Shown here in pieces: positions 6,308 to 12,612 of a stretch of 12,649 nucleotides of DNA. A program made the position numbers and the translations under genes. A model generated the notes under the pieces. It was not told where the DNA came from. It ran no database searches and was given only the letters and a program-made list of their open reading frames with translations. Position 1 is the stretch's first letter. Every line of letters begins with the position of its first letter. Source of the stretch: Baffinella frigidus (lineage: Eukaryota; Cryptophyceae; Cryptomonadales; Baffinellaceae); NCBI GenBank assembly GCA_026770585.1, contig MU646422.1, positions 354,396-367,044 of the forward strand, written 5' to 3'.

Positions 6308-6397
6308 GAGGCATCCGATTCCGACCGTGGCCTTGGACGAGAACAGCGCCGCCTGGGTACGCTCGAGCGCCGCCTCGTCGAGCACCACCTGCCGCAT
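6308..6397 (-). CDS. Unidentified minus-strand gene, candidate first exon
   Basis: Reading leftwards, an ATG at 6397-6395 opens 30 codons (MRQVVLDEAALERTQAALFS and SKATVGIGCL), with 27 of the first 30 or so third positions G or C. The exon ends in phase 0 before GTTGGACG. Phase 0 matches the next candidate exon at 5551. I do not recognise the protein. Uncertainties: an acceptor-like TTCGCAG lies just upstream (about 6419), so this may be an internal exon. The frame also runs on unspliced to 6044. An overlapping plus-strand frame (about 6170-6412) is a weaker alternative reading. Confidence 0.42.
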
Positions 6398-6705
6398 GCT
6401 GCGCACAAGTGAAACTGCGAATTGATCCCGTGTGAGCTGACCTCATGGTTCAGCATGGTTCAGGAGAGTGAAAACCGTCACCGTCGCCAGGGTTCGATCC
6501 GACTGCCTGGGAGGATGCGCTGACGCCGCCGGGATCCTGCGCACAGGACCCTCTTCCGCTCTCCTGACACCCTGCCGCGGTCCGACTGCGGGCGGTGGTG
6601 TGGTGTGGGGCGGGGCGTAGGGTGAGCCGGGGTTGGATTCTTCCACGCTGGGGATTCTGAAGGGATTTGGGGGAGGGGGCGGAGGACTCAGCAAAAAAGG
6701 GAGAA
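6398..6705. promoter_or_regulatory. Putative shared promoter and 5' UTR of the divergent genes
   Basis: About 300 GC-rich, non-satellite bases separate the two opposed first ATGs. This is a plausible bidirectional promoter and leader region by position only. I see no convincing TATA box or other named element. The purine-rich GGGAGGGGGCGGAGGAC before the NEK start is leader sequence. The GGTTCGATCC at about 6492 is not part of a tRNA. Confidence 0.35.
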
Positions 6706-6792
6706 ATGGAGGGGTATGTGCGGATCCGGGAGATCGGGAAGGGGGCGATGGGGTGTGCGACGCTGGTGGAGCGGCGGATGGACGGGCAACAG
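6706..6792 (+). CDS. NEK-type protein kinase, exon 1 (N-terminus, glycine loop)
   Basis: First coding exon of a NIMA-related Ser/Thr kinase, 29 codons. It begins MEGYVRIREIGKGAMGCATL and ends at residue Q29. Residues 11-16 (GKGAMG) are the ATP-binding glycine loop; the alanine at 18, where many kinases have valine, is common in NEKs. The ATG at 6706 is chosen because an in-frame TGA lies 48 bases upstream (6658-6660) with no ATG between. Its context has A at -3 and G at +4. The exon ends in phase 0 at CAACAG followed by GTTCTC. Splicing to 9439 places the VVKEI strand at the expected distance. NEK kinases usually act in cell cycle, centrosome/basal body or flagellar control; that role is family knowledge, not read from the DNA. 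Confidence 0.88.
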
Positions 6793-7357
6793 GTTCTCAC
6801 ACCCTCTACACCTTCCGTGGAATGTCAGGCTGGGATACTAGACCGGGATCCGCGGGGTGGTTCGGAGGGGCGCTGGGATCGCTGTGCTAGGATGGTGAAA
6901 CTAGGAATGATGAGATGCGCGGCGCGGCCGGGCGGGCAGCTAGCTCCCTCCAACCTTCCCGGATCTCCTTTGTGGCGGAGCCAACGATCTTTTTCTCCGC
7001 GGTTTCGGCACAATCGGTGCTTTCGCGCGTAGAGGTGCACATGATCGATGATTGCATGGTGCGATGAGGCATGCGAGGTTTGCGGTACGGGGGGGTGGAG
7101 GCGCGCCACGCGTCCCCCCCCCCCGTTGTTTGCAGAGGGGATCCTAGCTCTCGGTTTTTCAAAATTGTGTCCGGCTGCGAGGTCTGTTCCACCTACTTTC
7201 TCGATCGTTTGGGAAACGCAGATTTGTACTAGCGGGGGGAATGAATCAGTACCCCTCCCGGTAGGTATTCGCATTTCCAAACGATGAATGAAGTCGGCTT
7301 GTGGGGGCTGGTGGGCGGTTTGCATGTTTTTGAAGGTACAACAGTATGACAAAAAGC

Positions 7358-7498
7358 TTATCCGGGGAAACCTATTTTTCTTTCATTTGATGGCAACGAA
7401 AATTACTGCACAATTCATTCTTATTAGTAATATCAAAGCATTCTTGTAGTAAATTTCGTTGCCATCAAATGAAAGAAAAAATAGGTTTCCCCGGACAA
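7358..7498. mobile_element. TTATCCGG palindromic element, copy 2
   Basis: A 141-bp near-palindrome with TTATCCGGGGAAACCTATTT at one end and its complement at the other. The centre AATTACTGCACAATTCATTC / GTAATATCAAAGCATT is shared with copy 1 at 4352-4491. The arms are better preserved here. It is non-coding. Confidence 0.8.
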
Positions 7499-7587
7499 AC
7501 ACGCTGCTCGAGGCGGTTGACTGAAACGGGCAGGGTTTGTACCAGGAAGATACCTCAACTGGAGACCACCGTACCGGGAAGACCTTT

Positions 7588-7877
7588 GATTAGTCAACGG
7601 CCGCTCCGCTGTTGACTAATCTATCGTCCACGGTTTTATACACTATTACGTGAACGGTTTTATACACTATTACTAACGGTTTTATACACTATTACGTGAA
7701 CGGTTTTATGCACTATTACCAGAGCCCTTTCCTGGAATCTTTTTCTTTTTCTTTATTACTCTCGAGCCTGGAGACGAGTAATCCTGAAATACCAGGAAAG
7801 GGCTGTACATTCAGTTATATAACTTTACATTCAGTTATATATTGTTATATAACTTTACATTCAGTTATATATTGTTG
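7588..7877. repeat. Hairpins and short tandem repeats in intron 1
   Basis: An 11-bp hairpin GATTAGTCAAC/GTTGACTAATC (7588-7621) is followed by four units of ACGGTTTTATACACTATTAC (7630-7720, 22-24 bp apart). Next comes a 13-bp inverted repeat AGCCCTTTCCTGG (7723-7735 / 7792-7804) and about three units of TACATTCAGTTATAT (7806-7877). It is AT-richer than its surroundings. Confidence 0.8.
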
Positions 7878-8012
7878 TAGAACACATCCATTTGATCCCT
7901 TCCTGGCACAAAACGTCTTCCTCAGCTGAGCGATTGGAACCTATTGAATCCCCTGCGAAGTGAAACAGCAACCCCCTCCAGGCAGATCCTCCCTTTCCCT
8001 GCAATCTCATCT

Positions 8013-8146
8013 CGGACCATACCAGAATCTGTCCTGATGAAAAGGCGTAAGATAGCATCATTTGATGCCTAAAATAGCATATACACCCTTACCTTCCGCG
8101 TGTGGGGGGGGGCCTAAGATAACAGGACAGATTCTGTCTTGGTCCG
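8013..8146. mobile_element. Short inverted-repeat element
   Basis: The 23-bp ends CGGACCATACCAGAATCTGT.. and their complement differ at about three positions and enclose 88 bases, including a poly-G run. MITE-like. No target duplication seen. Confidence 0.5.
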
Positions 8147-8462
8147 AAATTACATCCACACAGTAGGCTTCGAAGGAAACTTCGACCAGAAATCTGTTCG
8201 AAATGTCGGGCACCAAGATGTCTTTGTACCGAGCGTTTCTTAGCTAGTGCCACGAAGAGAAGAGACTTTTATTGAACTTATGACGTCGGACCATAAACTT
8301 AAGGCGTCCAGAGAGGGCTCGAAATTAAAACCTAAAGGACCTAAAGGACGAACTAAGACCAGTAAATGCTTCTTAATTAAATGACCTAAAGACCTAAATG
8401 TACAACCGAACATAAATGGAGCGATGTGCGAAGGCCACTGCACTCGGAGTCAGAACATTTCG

Positions 8463-8587
8463 CCTAAGTCAACTCCCCCTGAAAGCCAGCGCCTTAAGTC
8501 AAATGCCGGGTCTGGGACCCAGGTCCATCTAAACGAAAACAGGGGAAAGTTGACTTAGCTGAGCTGGTTGACTTAGCTGAAATCTTG
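8463..8587. repeat. CTAAGTCAACT inverted repeat with TTGACTTAGCTGA tandem
   Basis: CCTAAGTCAACTCCCCCTG (8463-8481) is inverted as CAGGGGAAAGTTGACTTAGC (8540-8559). GGTTGACTTAGCTGA then repeats in tandem to about 8581. It may be a remote GTTGAC-family relative. Confidence 0.5.
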
Positions 8588-8847
8588 TGGCTCGGTGTGC
8601 ACTGTGTGGTAGCATGAAAGTGACGCGGGGGGGGTTAACGCTGCTGGTCCACGCCAGGCTCTTGGGTAGGGTATTCCAGGCTCGTTCTTGGAGCCATTGG
8701 TCGTTGTCGGAGCCGGTTTCTCCTGAAAATTAACTTTTGAATACCGTTTTCCCTTGAACAAAAGACTTTTGAATACCCCCCCCTCCAGCCCTGCGTGGAC
8801 TGGAAGACATCAACGTCTGCTCCCCGTATGACTGTTGACTAATTTCA

Positions 8848-9300
8848 GGGCCCTAATCCGAGCAGACTAATCTGGAATTAGTTTGTAATTCCAGCAAAAG
8901 CTGGAATTAGTCGGAATTAGTTGGCTGGAATTAGTTTGCTGGTGCGCACAAAGCCTGCTCGGATTAGTCTGGATTAGGATGAAACTAATCCGAGCAGGCT
9001 TCGATCGCTAATTCGATCAGAATAAAAGGACATTTTTTAAAAATGTGGGAAATCATCACGTTTCCTCCTGCTTTTTCTGGGGGAAACGTGATCAATTGCT
9101 GACTTTCGGCGTGTTTCCTGGGCAATAATCCAATAGTGGACTTATGAATCTGTTCGCATGGATAGCCTCGTGTGGTTCGATCGCTAATTCGATCGCCCTA
9201 CTCCGAACAGGAACACCTGGTTCGAAACTACAGACCTGACTCATCCGAGCAGGCTTTGTCCCTGCTCGGATTAGGGCGAACTCACCCTGCTCGGATTAGG
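8848..9300. repeat. CCTGCTCGGATTAG inverted-repeat cluster
   Basis: CTAATCCGAGCAG and its complement occur several times at 8852-9000 and 9235-9300, together with GGAATTAG units and TCGATCGCTAATTCGATC (9001 and 9179). A perfect ATCACGTTTCC/GGAAACGTGAT hairpin lies at about 9055-9092. These are nested palindromic repeats with no gene. Confidence 0.6.
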
Positions 9301-9438
9301 TACTCATCGCCCTGGTTCAAAAATACAGATCTGTCAAAAGTACACATCTGTCAAAAGTCGCGGCCTGATGCATCCCCATGGCGTGCACAACCCTAAACCC
9401 TAAACCCTAAGCCCTAAACCCCGAAACCCTGAGTGCAG

Positions 9439-9485
9439 CTGGTGGTGAAGGAGATCAACGTCGCGCAGCTCGCGTCGCAAGAGAG
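9439..9485 (+). CDS. NEK-type protein kinase, exon 2 (beta-3 lysine)
   Basis: A 47-base exon encoding LVVKEINVAQLASQE plus two bases of an Arg codon. The lysine of VVKE (residue 33 of the spliced protein) is the ATP-anchoring beta-3 lysine, and the KEI...L...ER spacing is typical of NEKs. The acceptor is GTGCAG before CTG. The donor is GAGAG followed by GTCCCC, leaving phase 2, which matches the first base of exon 3 exactly. The exon sits between two telomere-like C-rich arrays. A truncated copy of its 3' end with its own donor lies about 200 bases downstream. Confidence 0.87.
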
Positions 9486-9670
9486 GTCCCCGAAACCTAA
9501 ACACCAAACACCAAACACCAAACACCAAACACCAAACACCGAACCCCAAAACCCAAAACCCAAACCCCAAACTCCAAACCCCAAACTCGTGTACGTTTAT
9601 AGTTTCCGATTGTTGAGCTAGCACGTTAACGCCCAGGGCTGAGTCCTCAACACGAGCCAAAGCCATTTTC

Positions 9671-9688
9671 GCTCGCGTTGCAAGAGAG
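9671..9688 (+). pseudogene. NEK exon 2 3' fragment with donor
   Basis: GCTCGCGTTGCAAGAGAG then GTTTTG matches the end of exon 2 (one base different, Ser to Leu), including a GT donor, 203 bases downstream of the real one. Confidence 0.6.
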
Positions 9689-10015
9689 GTTTTGCCCTTG
9701 TTGCGACATCCTGCGACTTTTGGAGAAACCCCGAGACTTTTTGAAATTCGAGACTAACGCCGAGAGTCCCTTGACTCCTGACTAAACCAGACAGCTTTTG
9801 AACTAAAACAGCAACGAATTCGAGCAGGATTTGTACAACTCCCAGGAAAGGGAGACGCGGAAATTTGCCACGACACCCACGACTCCCTTAGGAAAGGGAG
9901 TCGTGGAACTTTGACTCTCCCCACCCCTCTCCCTGCCCTGCGCCCGAGCGCCAGGAAGAATCAACTTTACTTCAAGATCGCGTAGTGACACGGAAATATC
10001 CACTTGTGACCTGGC

Positions 10016-10063
10016 GTGGACGTGGTAACGCAGCTTCGACACCCGAACATCGTCTCGCGCTGT
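10016..10063 (+). pseudogene. NEK exon 3 internal fragment A
   Basis: Encodes VDVVTQLRHPNIVSR, the middle of exon 3. It has no splice site of its own and joins a reverse GTTGAC-family repeat at the same point as fragment D. Confidence 0.65.
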
Positions 10064-10257
10064 CTCAGTCTCCTTGGTCTCGCCATTTTGCCTCACCCGG
10101 GCTCTTGGGACCAACGCCTGTAGACGCCCTCGTCACTCGATTCGGTACATTCTCCCTCCCTCTATCTGCATCTGTGGGAGCGACCCGCCCGAGAGCTGAC
10201 GAATGTGTACCGCAAATCCCAGCATGTCAACTTACGAATAGTCTGCCAACCCGACAG
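10064..10257 (-). repeat. GTTGAC-family repeat, minus orientation, ending in an acceptor
   Basis: The reverse complement of the family (GTCTCAGTCTCCTTGGTCTC ... CAAATCCCAGCATGTCAACT), with about 80 bp of extra sequence. It ends TAGTCTGCCAACCCGACAG, exactly at the start of exon 3 copy B. Confidence 0.7.
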
Positions 10258-10301
10258 GTTCGAGGCCATGCATGAAGTGGACGTCCTAACGCCGCCTCGC
10301 C
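10258..10301 (+). pseudogene. NEK exon 3 5' fragment B with acceptor
   Basis: After CCGACAG, G plus FEAMHEVDVLTPPR, then unrelated sequence. It keeps the acceptor and lacks the HPNIV half. Its phase equals that of the intact exon, so it could act as a decoy or poison exon start. Confidence 0.65.
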
Positions 10302-10431
10302 AAAAGAATGAACCAACGCCCAAAATTGACGGCGGTGGTACTAAATTATCAACGTGTGGCATTGTGTTGTTGCTTTCGCCAACAGATGTGAAAACCGCTT
10401 TACATAATCTCATGATTTCTCTTCCTCCCAG

Positions 10432-10463
10432 GTTCGAAGCCATGCAGGAAGTGGACCTCCTAA
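10432..10463 (+). pseudogene. NEK exon 3 5' fragment C with strong acceptor
   Basis: Preceded by the most classical pyrimidine tract of the window (TTTCTCTTCCTCCCAG). Encodes G plus FEAMQEVDLLKQR, then diverges. Its upstream intron differs from those of copies B and E and may represent the older intron end. Confidence 0.6.
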
Positions 10464-10564
10464 AACAAAGAGCTCCAATTCCCAACACTTTTGGCGTGTT
10501 TCCAAGGAAGAATCAACTTTACTTCAAGATCGTGTAATGGCACGGAAATATCCACTGATGACCT

Positions 10565-10613
10565 GAAGTGGACGTCCTGACGCAGCTTCGACACCCGAAC
10601 ATTTTCTCGCGCT
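10565..10613 (+). pseudogene. NEK exon 3 internal fragment D
   Basis: Encodes EVDVLTQLRHPNIFSR, then runs into a reverse GTTGAC-family repeat as fragment A does. It is part of the second tandem block. Confidence 0.65.
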
Positions 10614-10756
10614 GTCTCAGTCTCTTTGGTCTCGCCAGTTTGCCTCGCCCGGACTCTGTCCCGCCCGAGAGCTGACGTGTGCCGCACACCCAGCATGTCA
10701 ACTTACGTACCGCACACCCAGCATGTCAACTTACGAACAGTCTGCCAACCCGACAG
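10614..10756 (-). repeat. GTTGAC-family repeat, minus orientation, supplying the exon 3 acceptor
   Basis: A reverse copy containing a tandem 28-bp duplication (TACCGCACACCCAGCATGTC... twice). It ends CAACCCGACAG at the intact exon 3. Confidence 0.72.
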
Positions 10757-10879
10757 GTTTGAGGCCATGCAGGAAGTGGATGTCCTAACGCAGCTTCGAC
10801 ACCCAAACATCGTCTCGCTCTGCGATTCGTTCCTGGATGGCGGGAACCTCTGCATCGTTATGGAGTTTGCTGACGACGG
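10757..10879 (+). CDS. NEK-type protein kinase, exon 3 (helix C to hinge)
   Basis: This is the intact copy of an exon that occurs six times in whole or part. Its 123 bases complete Arg45 and then encode 40 residues. FEAMQEVDVL is helix C, with Glu51 the likely salt-bridge partner of Lys33. LRHPNIVSL follows, then LCIVMEFADD, the gatekeeper and hinge. The acceptor is CCGACAG before G and the donor is GACGG followed by GTATGT, phase 2. The last intron bases belong to a reverse-oriented copy of the GTTGAC repeat family, so the working acceptor appears to be supplied by a repeat. Confidence 0.9.
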
Positions 10880-10898
10880 GTATGTACCCCGCCTATGC

Positions 10899-11000
10899 AG
10901 TCTATTTGGGCCCACCAATTTGGGGAGCACGGGCTGTTTTCTGCTCCAAAGTTGACGGGTTTGCACCGCGAACCCCGCGTGTCAACTTATGAATAGTCCC
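10899..11000 (-). repeat. GTTGAC-family repeat, minus orientation
   Basis: GTCTATTTGGGCCCACCAAT, GGGCTGTTTTCTGCTCCAAA, GTTGACGGGTTTGCACCGCG and TGTCAACTTATGAATAGT are the reverse complement of the family. It abuts exon 3 fragment F on its left. Confidence 0.7.
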
Positions 11001-11070
11001 GAATATCGTGTCGCTCTGCGATTCGTTCCTGGATGGGGGGAACCTTTGCATCGTTATGGAGTTCGCTAAC
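10999..11070 (+). pseudogene. NEK exon 3 3' fragment F, flanked by inverted repeats
   Basis: Twenty-four codons, PNIVSLCDSFLDGGNLCIVM then EFAN, followed by GTATAC. Against exon 3 there are seven differences, six synonymous and one D to N. That pattern suggests a period of protein-level constraint. A reverse GTTGAC repeat lies on the left and a forward one on the right, so the exon piece sits between inverted copies of the family. Confidence 0.68.
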
Positions 11071-11078
11071 GTATACCT

Positions 11079-11289
11079 TACGGACTATTGTTAAGTTGAC
11101 AGGCTGGGTTTGCGGTATAAATTCGTCAACTTTGACCACGGGTGTGAGGGGTTCATAGGGGTATCCTAGCTCTGTGGTATCCTACCTGTGCCTCACTCGG
11201 GTTGACCGCCTATTCGAAAGTCAACAGTCTGTGTTTGCGGTACGAATCCGTCAACTTTGGAGTGGGCGCGAGCCCTGGCGCACCAGATT
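11079..11289 (+). repeat. Two GTTGAC-family repeats, plus orientation
   Basis: A short copy (11079-11143: GGACTATTGTTAAGTTGACA, GGTATAAATTCGTCAACTTT) is followed by a longer one (about 11166-11289: CTGTGCCTCACTCGGGTTGA, GGTACGAATCCGTCAACTTT, GAGCCCTGGCGCACCAGATT). The longer copy is cut by the element at 11290 and resumes as GATTGG. Confidence 0.72.
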
Positions 11290-11434
11290 TCATCTCGAAA
11301 GATAACTGAATCAGTTCCCTAATTAGCGGTTTTCATTTAATTAGGACGCCCAATTAAGTTTACTGTGCCTTAACTAATTTCTCCTATTCAACCTCCTAAT
11401 GAAAAGGAACTGATTCAGCTATCTTCCGAGATGA
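11290..11434. mobile_element. MITE-like element with GATT target duplication
   Basis: The 29-bp ends TCATCTCGAAAGATAACTGA.. and ..TCAGCTATCTTCCGAGATGA are near-perfect complements. GATT occurs on both sides (11286-11289, 11435-11438). The uninterrupted sequence CACCAGATTGGTGAG is seen in the sister repeat at about 3657, so the empty site is known. AT-rich inside and non-coding. Confidence 0.82.
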
Positions 11435-11479
11435 GATTGGAGGGTCCGAACCAGACTGCGAGCTGTACCATCGTCTCGC

Positions 11480-11697
11480 CCTAACCCCCCTAAAAACCAA
11501 TCCAAACCTTAAACCCCAAACCCCAAGCCCCCGACCCTACACCCTGAACCCTGAACCCGTATACCCTTCCCACGCCCTACACCCCCTACCATACTCTACC
11601 CACGCCCCATCCCCCACCCTTCAAACACCACACCCCAAACCCCACACCCCACACCCCGAACCCCACCCCCCAAACGCCGAACCCAAACCCCGCCACT
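11480..11697. repeat. C-rich telomere-like minisatellite
   Basis: CCCTAAAC / ACCCCAAACCCC / CACCCCAAACC variants, C-rich on plus (the NEK coding strand). No coding signal. Confidence 0.85.
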
Positions 11698-11699
11698 AG

Positions 11700-11735
11700 G
11701 GACCCAGCTGACCTGCTGCAGCGAGCAAACGGGAA
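11700..11735 (+). pseudogene. NEK exon 4 5' half with acceptor, copy 1
   Basis: After CCACTAG, G plus DPADLLQRANGK, matching DLSDLLQRANGK of exon 4 in phase. After GGGAA it switches into ACCCTAAAACCC repeat. Confidence 0.68.
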
Positions 11736-11792
11736 ACCCTAAAACCCGAAGCCCTGATTTTCACCTTCCTGTAGTGGTATTTTGCGATGCGT

Positions 11793-11892
11793 TTTGCAAG
11801 GGTTGGTCCCAATCCCCAAACGGATTGGGACCAACCCTTGCAAAGGTCCCTGGTTGGGGATTGGGACCATCCCTGGTGTGGTGCCACACCAG
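11793..11892. repeat. Perfect 23-bp hairpin and nested palindrome at an acceptor
   Basis: TTTGCAAGGGTTGGTCCCAA.. (11793-11815) and its exact complement (11822-11844) have a 6-base loop. Overlapping it, AAAGGTCCCTGG pairs with CCAGGGACCTTT and CCCTGGTGTGG with CCACACCAGGG. The palindrome ends CACACCAG, the acceptor of the next exon 4 fragment. Confidence 0.8.
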
Positions 11893-11928
11893 GGACCTTT
11901 TGAATATCCTGCAGCGAGCAGACGGGAA
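11893..11928 (+). pseudogene. NEK exon 4 5' half with acceptor, copy 2
   Basis: G plus DLLNILQRADGK after CACACCAG. After GGGAA it runs into ACCCCTAAACCC, the same break as copy 1. Confidence 0.66.
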
Positions 11929-12064
11929 ACCCCTAAACCCTAAACCCCAAACTTGACACCCCGCACCCTACACCCTGATCCCTGATCCCAAACCCTGCAT
12001 CCTGAACCCTGATCCCAAACCCTACACCCTGAACCCTGATCCCAAACCCTACACCCTGCACCCT
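11929..12064. repeat. CCCTAAACCC and CCCTGATCCCAAACCCTACA arrays
   Basis: A telomere-like array, C-rich on plus, grading into a tandem of about 26 bp with CCCTGATCCCAAACCC. It continues after the inserted element at 12223-12245. Confidence 0.85.
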
Positions 12065-12068
12065 GATC

Positions 12069-12218
12069 TTATCTCAGAAAAGGGATTATAAAATTCGTTT
12101 TCTGAAGTCAATTCCTCTTCAAATATGTCAACTTATGCGTAGAGAAAAGAATAAGTTGACGAATTTGTACGAGAATTGACTTGAGAAAACGAATTTTAGA
12201 ATCCCTTTTTTGAGATAA
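12069..12218. mobile_element. MITE-like element with GATC target duplication
   Basis: Terminal inverted repeats of about 65 bp (TTATCTCAGAAAAGGGATTA... / complement), flanked by GATC at 12065-12068 and 12219-12222. The insertion interrupts the tandem CCCTGATCCCAAACCC, whose intact neighbours show the empty site. It contains GTCAACTT..AAGTTGAC near the centre. Non-coding. Confidence 0.83.
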
Positions 12219-12249
12219 GATCCCAAACCCTACACCCTGAACCCTCCAG

Positions 12250-12334
12250 GGACCTATCGGATCTCCTACAGCGAGCAAACGGGAAGCGGTTCAAGGAAGC
12301 GCGGATCCTCTCACTTTTCGCCCAGATCTGCCAG
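12250..12334 (+). CDS. NEK-type protein kinase, exon 4 (helices D and E start)
   Basis: An 85-base exon. Its first G completes Gly86, giving the NEK hinge continuation DDGDLSDLLQRANGKRF, then KEARILSLFAQICQ, which fits helix E (family pattern: ..IL.xFxQICLAL). The acceptor is CCTCCAG and the donor is CTGCCAG followed by GTAACG, leaving phase 0. The HRDLK catalytic loop and DFG motif should follow downstream, outside the window. Two 5' halves of this exon lie upstream and two 3' halves downstream. Copies 2 and 3 downstream share differences (KETRILALF), so an alternative intact version beyond the edge cannot be excluded. Confidence 0.85.
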
Positions 12335-12480
12335 GTAACGCCTAGCTCTGCCTCACTCGGGTTGACTGTCAGACTATTCTCAAGTTGACACGCTGGATCC
12401 GCGGTACGAATCCGTCAACTTTGGAGCGGGAAAGAGCCCGGGCGCGCCAAATTGGTGAGCACAGACAGACTGAGATAAGG
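12335..12480 (+). repeat. GTTGAC-family repeat, plus orientation, starting at the exon 4 donor
   Basis: Starts GTAACGCCTAGCTCTGCCTC directly after exon 4, then ACTCGGGTTGACTG, AAGTTGACACGCTGG, GGTACGAATCCGTCAACTTT, GAAAGAGCCCGGGC and ATTGGTGAGC. Here the repeat end serves as the 5' splice site. Confidence 0.78.
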
Positions 12481-12483
12481 CGG

Positions 12484-12546
12484 AGAGCAAACGGGAAGCG
12501 GTTGAAGGAAACGCGCATCCTCGCACTCTTCGCTCAGATCTGCCAG
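12484..12546 (+). pseudogene. NEK exon 4 3' half with donor, copy 2
   Basis: Encodes RANGKRLKETRILALFAQIC then Q and GTAACG, 212 bp after the same point in exon 4. It lacks GDLSDLLQ. An AG lies just before but gives no phase-matching complete exon. Confidence 0.65.
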
Positions 12547-12606
12547 GTAACGCCTAGCTCTGCCTCACTCGGGTTGACTGACTGGCTATTCAATTTGACA
12601 CGCTAA
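12547..12606 (+). repeat. Truncated GTTGAC-family repeat
   Basis: GTAACGCCTAGCTCTGCCTC, ACTCGGGTTGACTG and TTTGACACGCT, then cut. The rest of the repeat is missing, making the next exon copy only 116 bp away. Confidence 0.7.
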
Positions 12607-12612
12607 ACTTCA

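Larger units (their letters stand above)
6793..9438 (+). other. NEK intron 1 (2646 bp)
   Basis: A GT-AG intron full of inverted repeats: 7205-7284 (TCGTTTGGGAAACGC / complement), 7358-7498, 7588-7621, 7723-7804, 8013-8146, 8463-8560, 8860-9010 and 9171-9300. CCCTAAACCC repeats lie before the acceptor (9392-9425). A G/C hairpin (ACGGGGGGGTGG..CCCCCCCCCCGT) lies at about 7087-7124. I see no further exon of either gene in it. Open frames on both strands look like chance. Confidence 0.75.
9486..10756 (+). other. NEK intron 2 (1271 bp)
   Basis: A GT-AG intron. It contains an ACCAAAC array (9493-9588), a partial exon 2 copy (9671-9688), a perfect 13-bp hairpin CCACGACTCCCTT (9877-9889 / 9894-9906), four partial exon 3 copies and two reverse GTTGAC-family repeats. 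9953-10301 and 10505-10800 are tandem versions of the same block, starting GGAAGAATCAACTTTACTTC. Confidence 0.75.

Noticed and set aside
6170-6412. Plus-strand frame of about 80 codons without ATG (GTG start)
   Set aside because: It overlaps the minus-strand exon candidate, has no ATG and no matching splice context. Kept only as an alternative reading.
6485-6515. GGTTCGATCC, a tRNA T-loop-like motif
   Set aside because: The flanking bases do not form a T stem and no D or anticodon arm is present upstream.
6825-7352. 175-codon minus-strand frame in NEK intron 1
   Set aside because: Low-complexity, crosses an inverted repeat and a G/C hairpin, and no family features are visible.
9433-9621. 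Plus-strand frame continuing from exon 2 into PKPKHQTPNTKHQTPN
   Set aside because: After the GTCCCC donor it translates the ACCAAAC array. The kinase alignment resumes only in exon 3.
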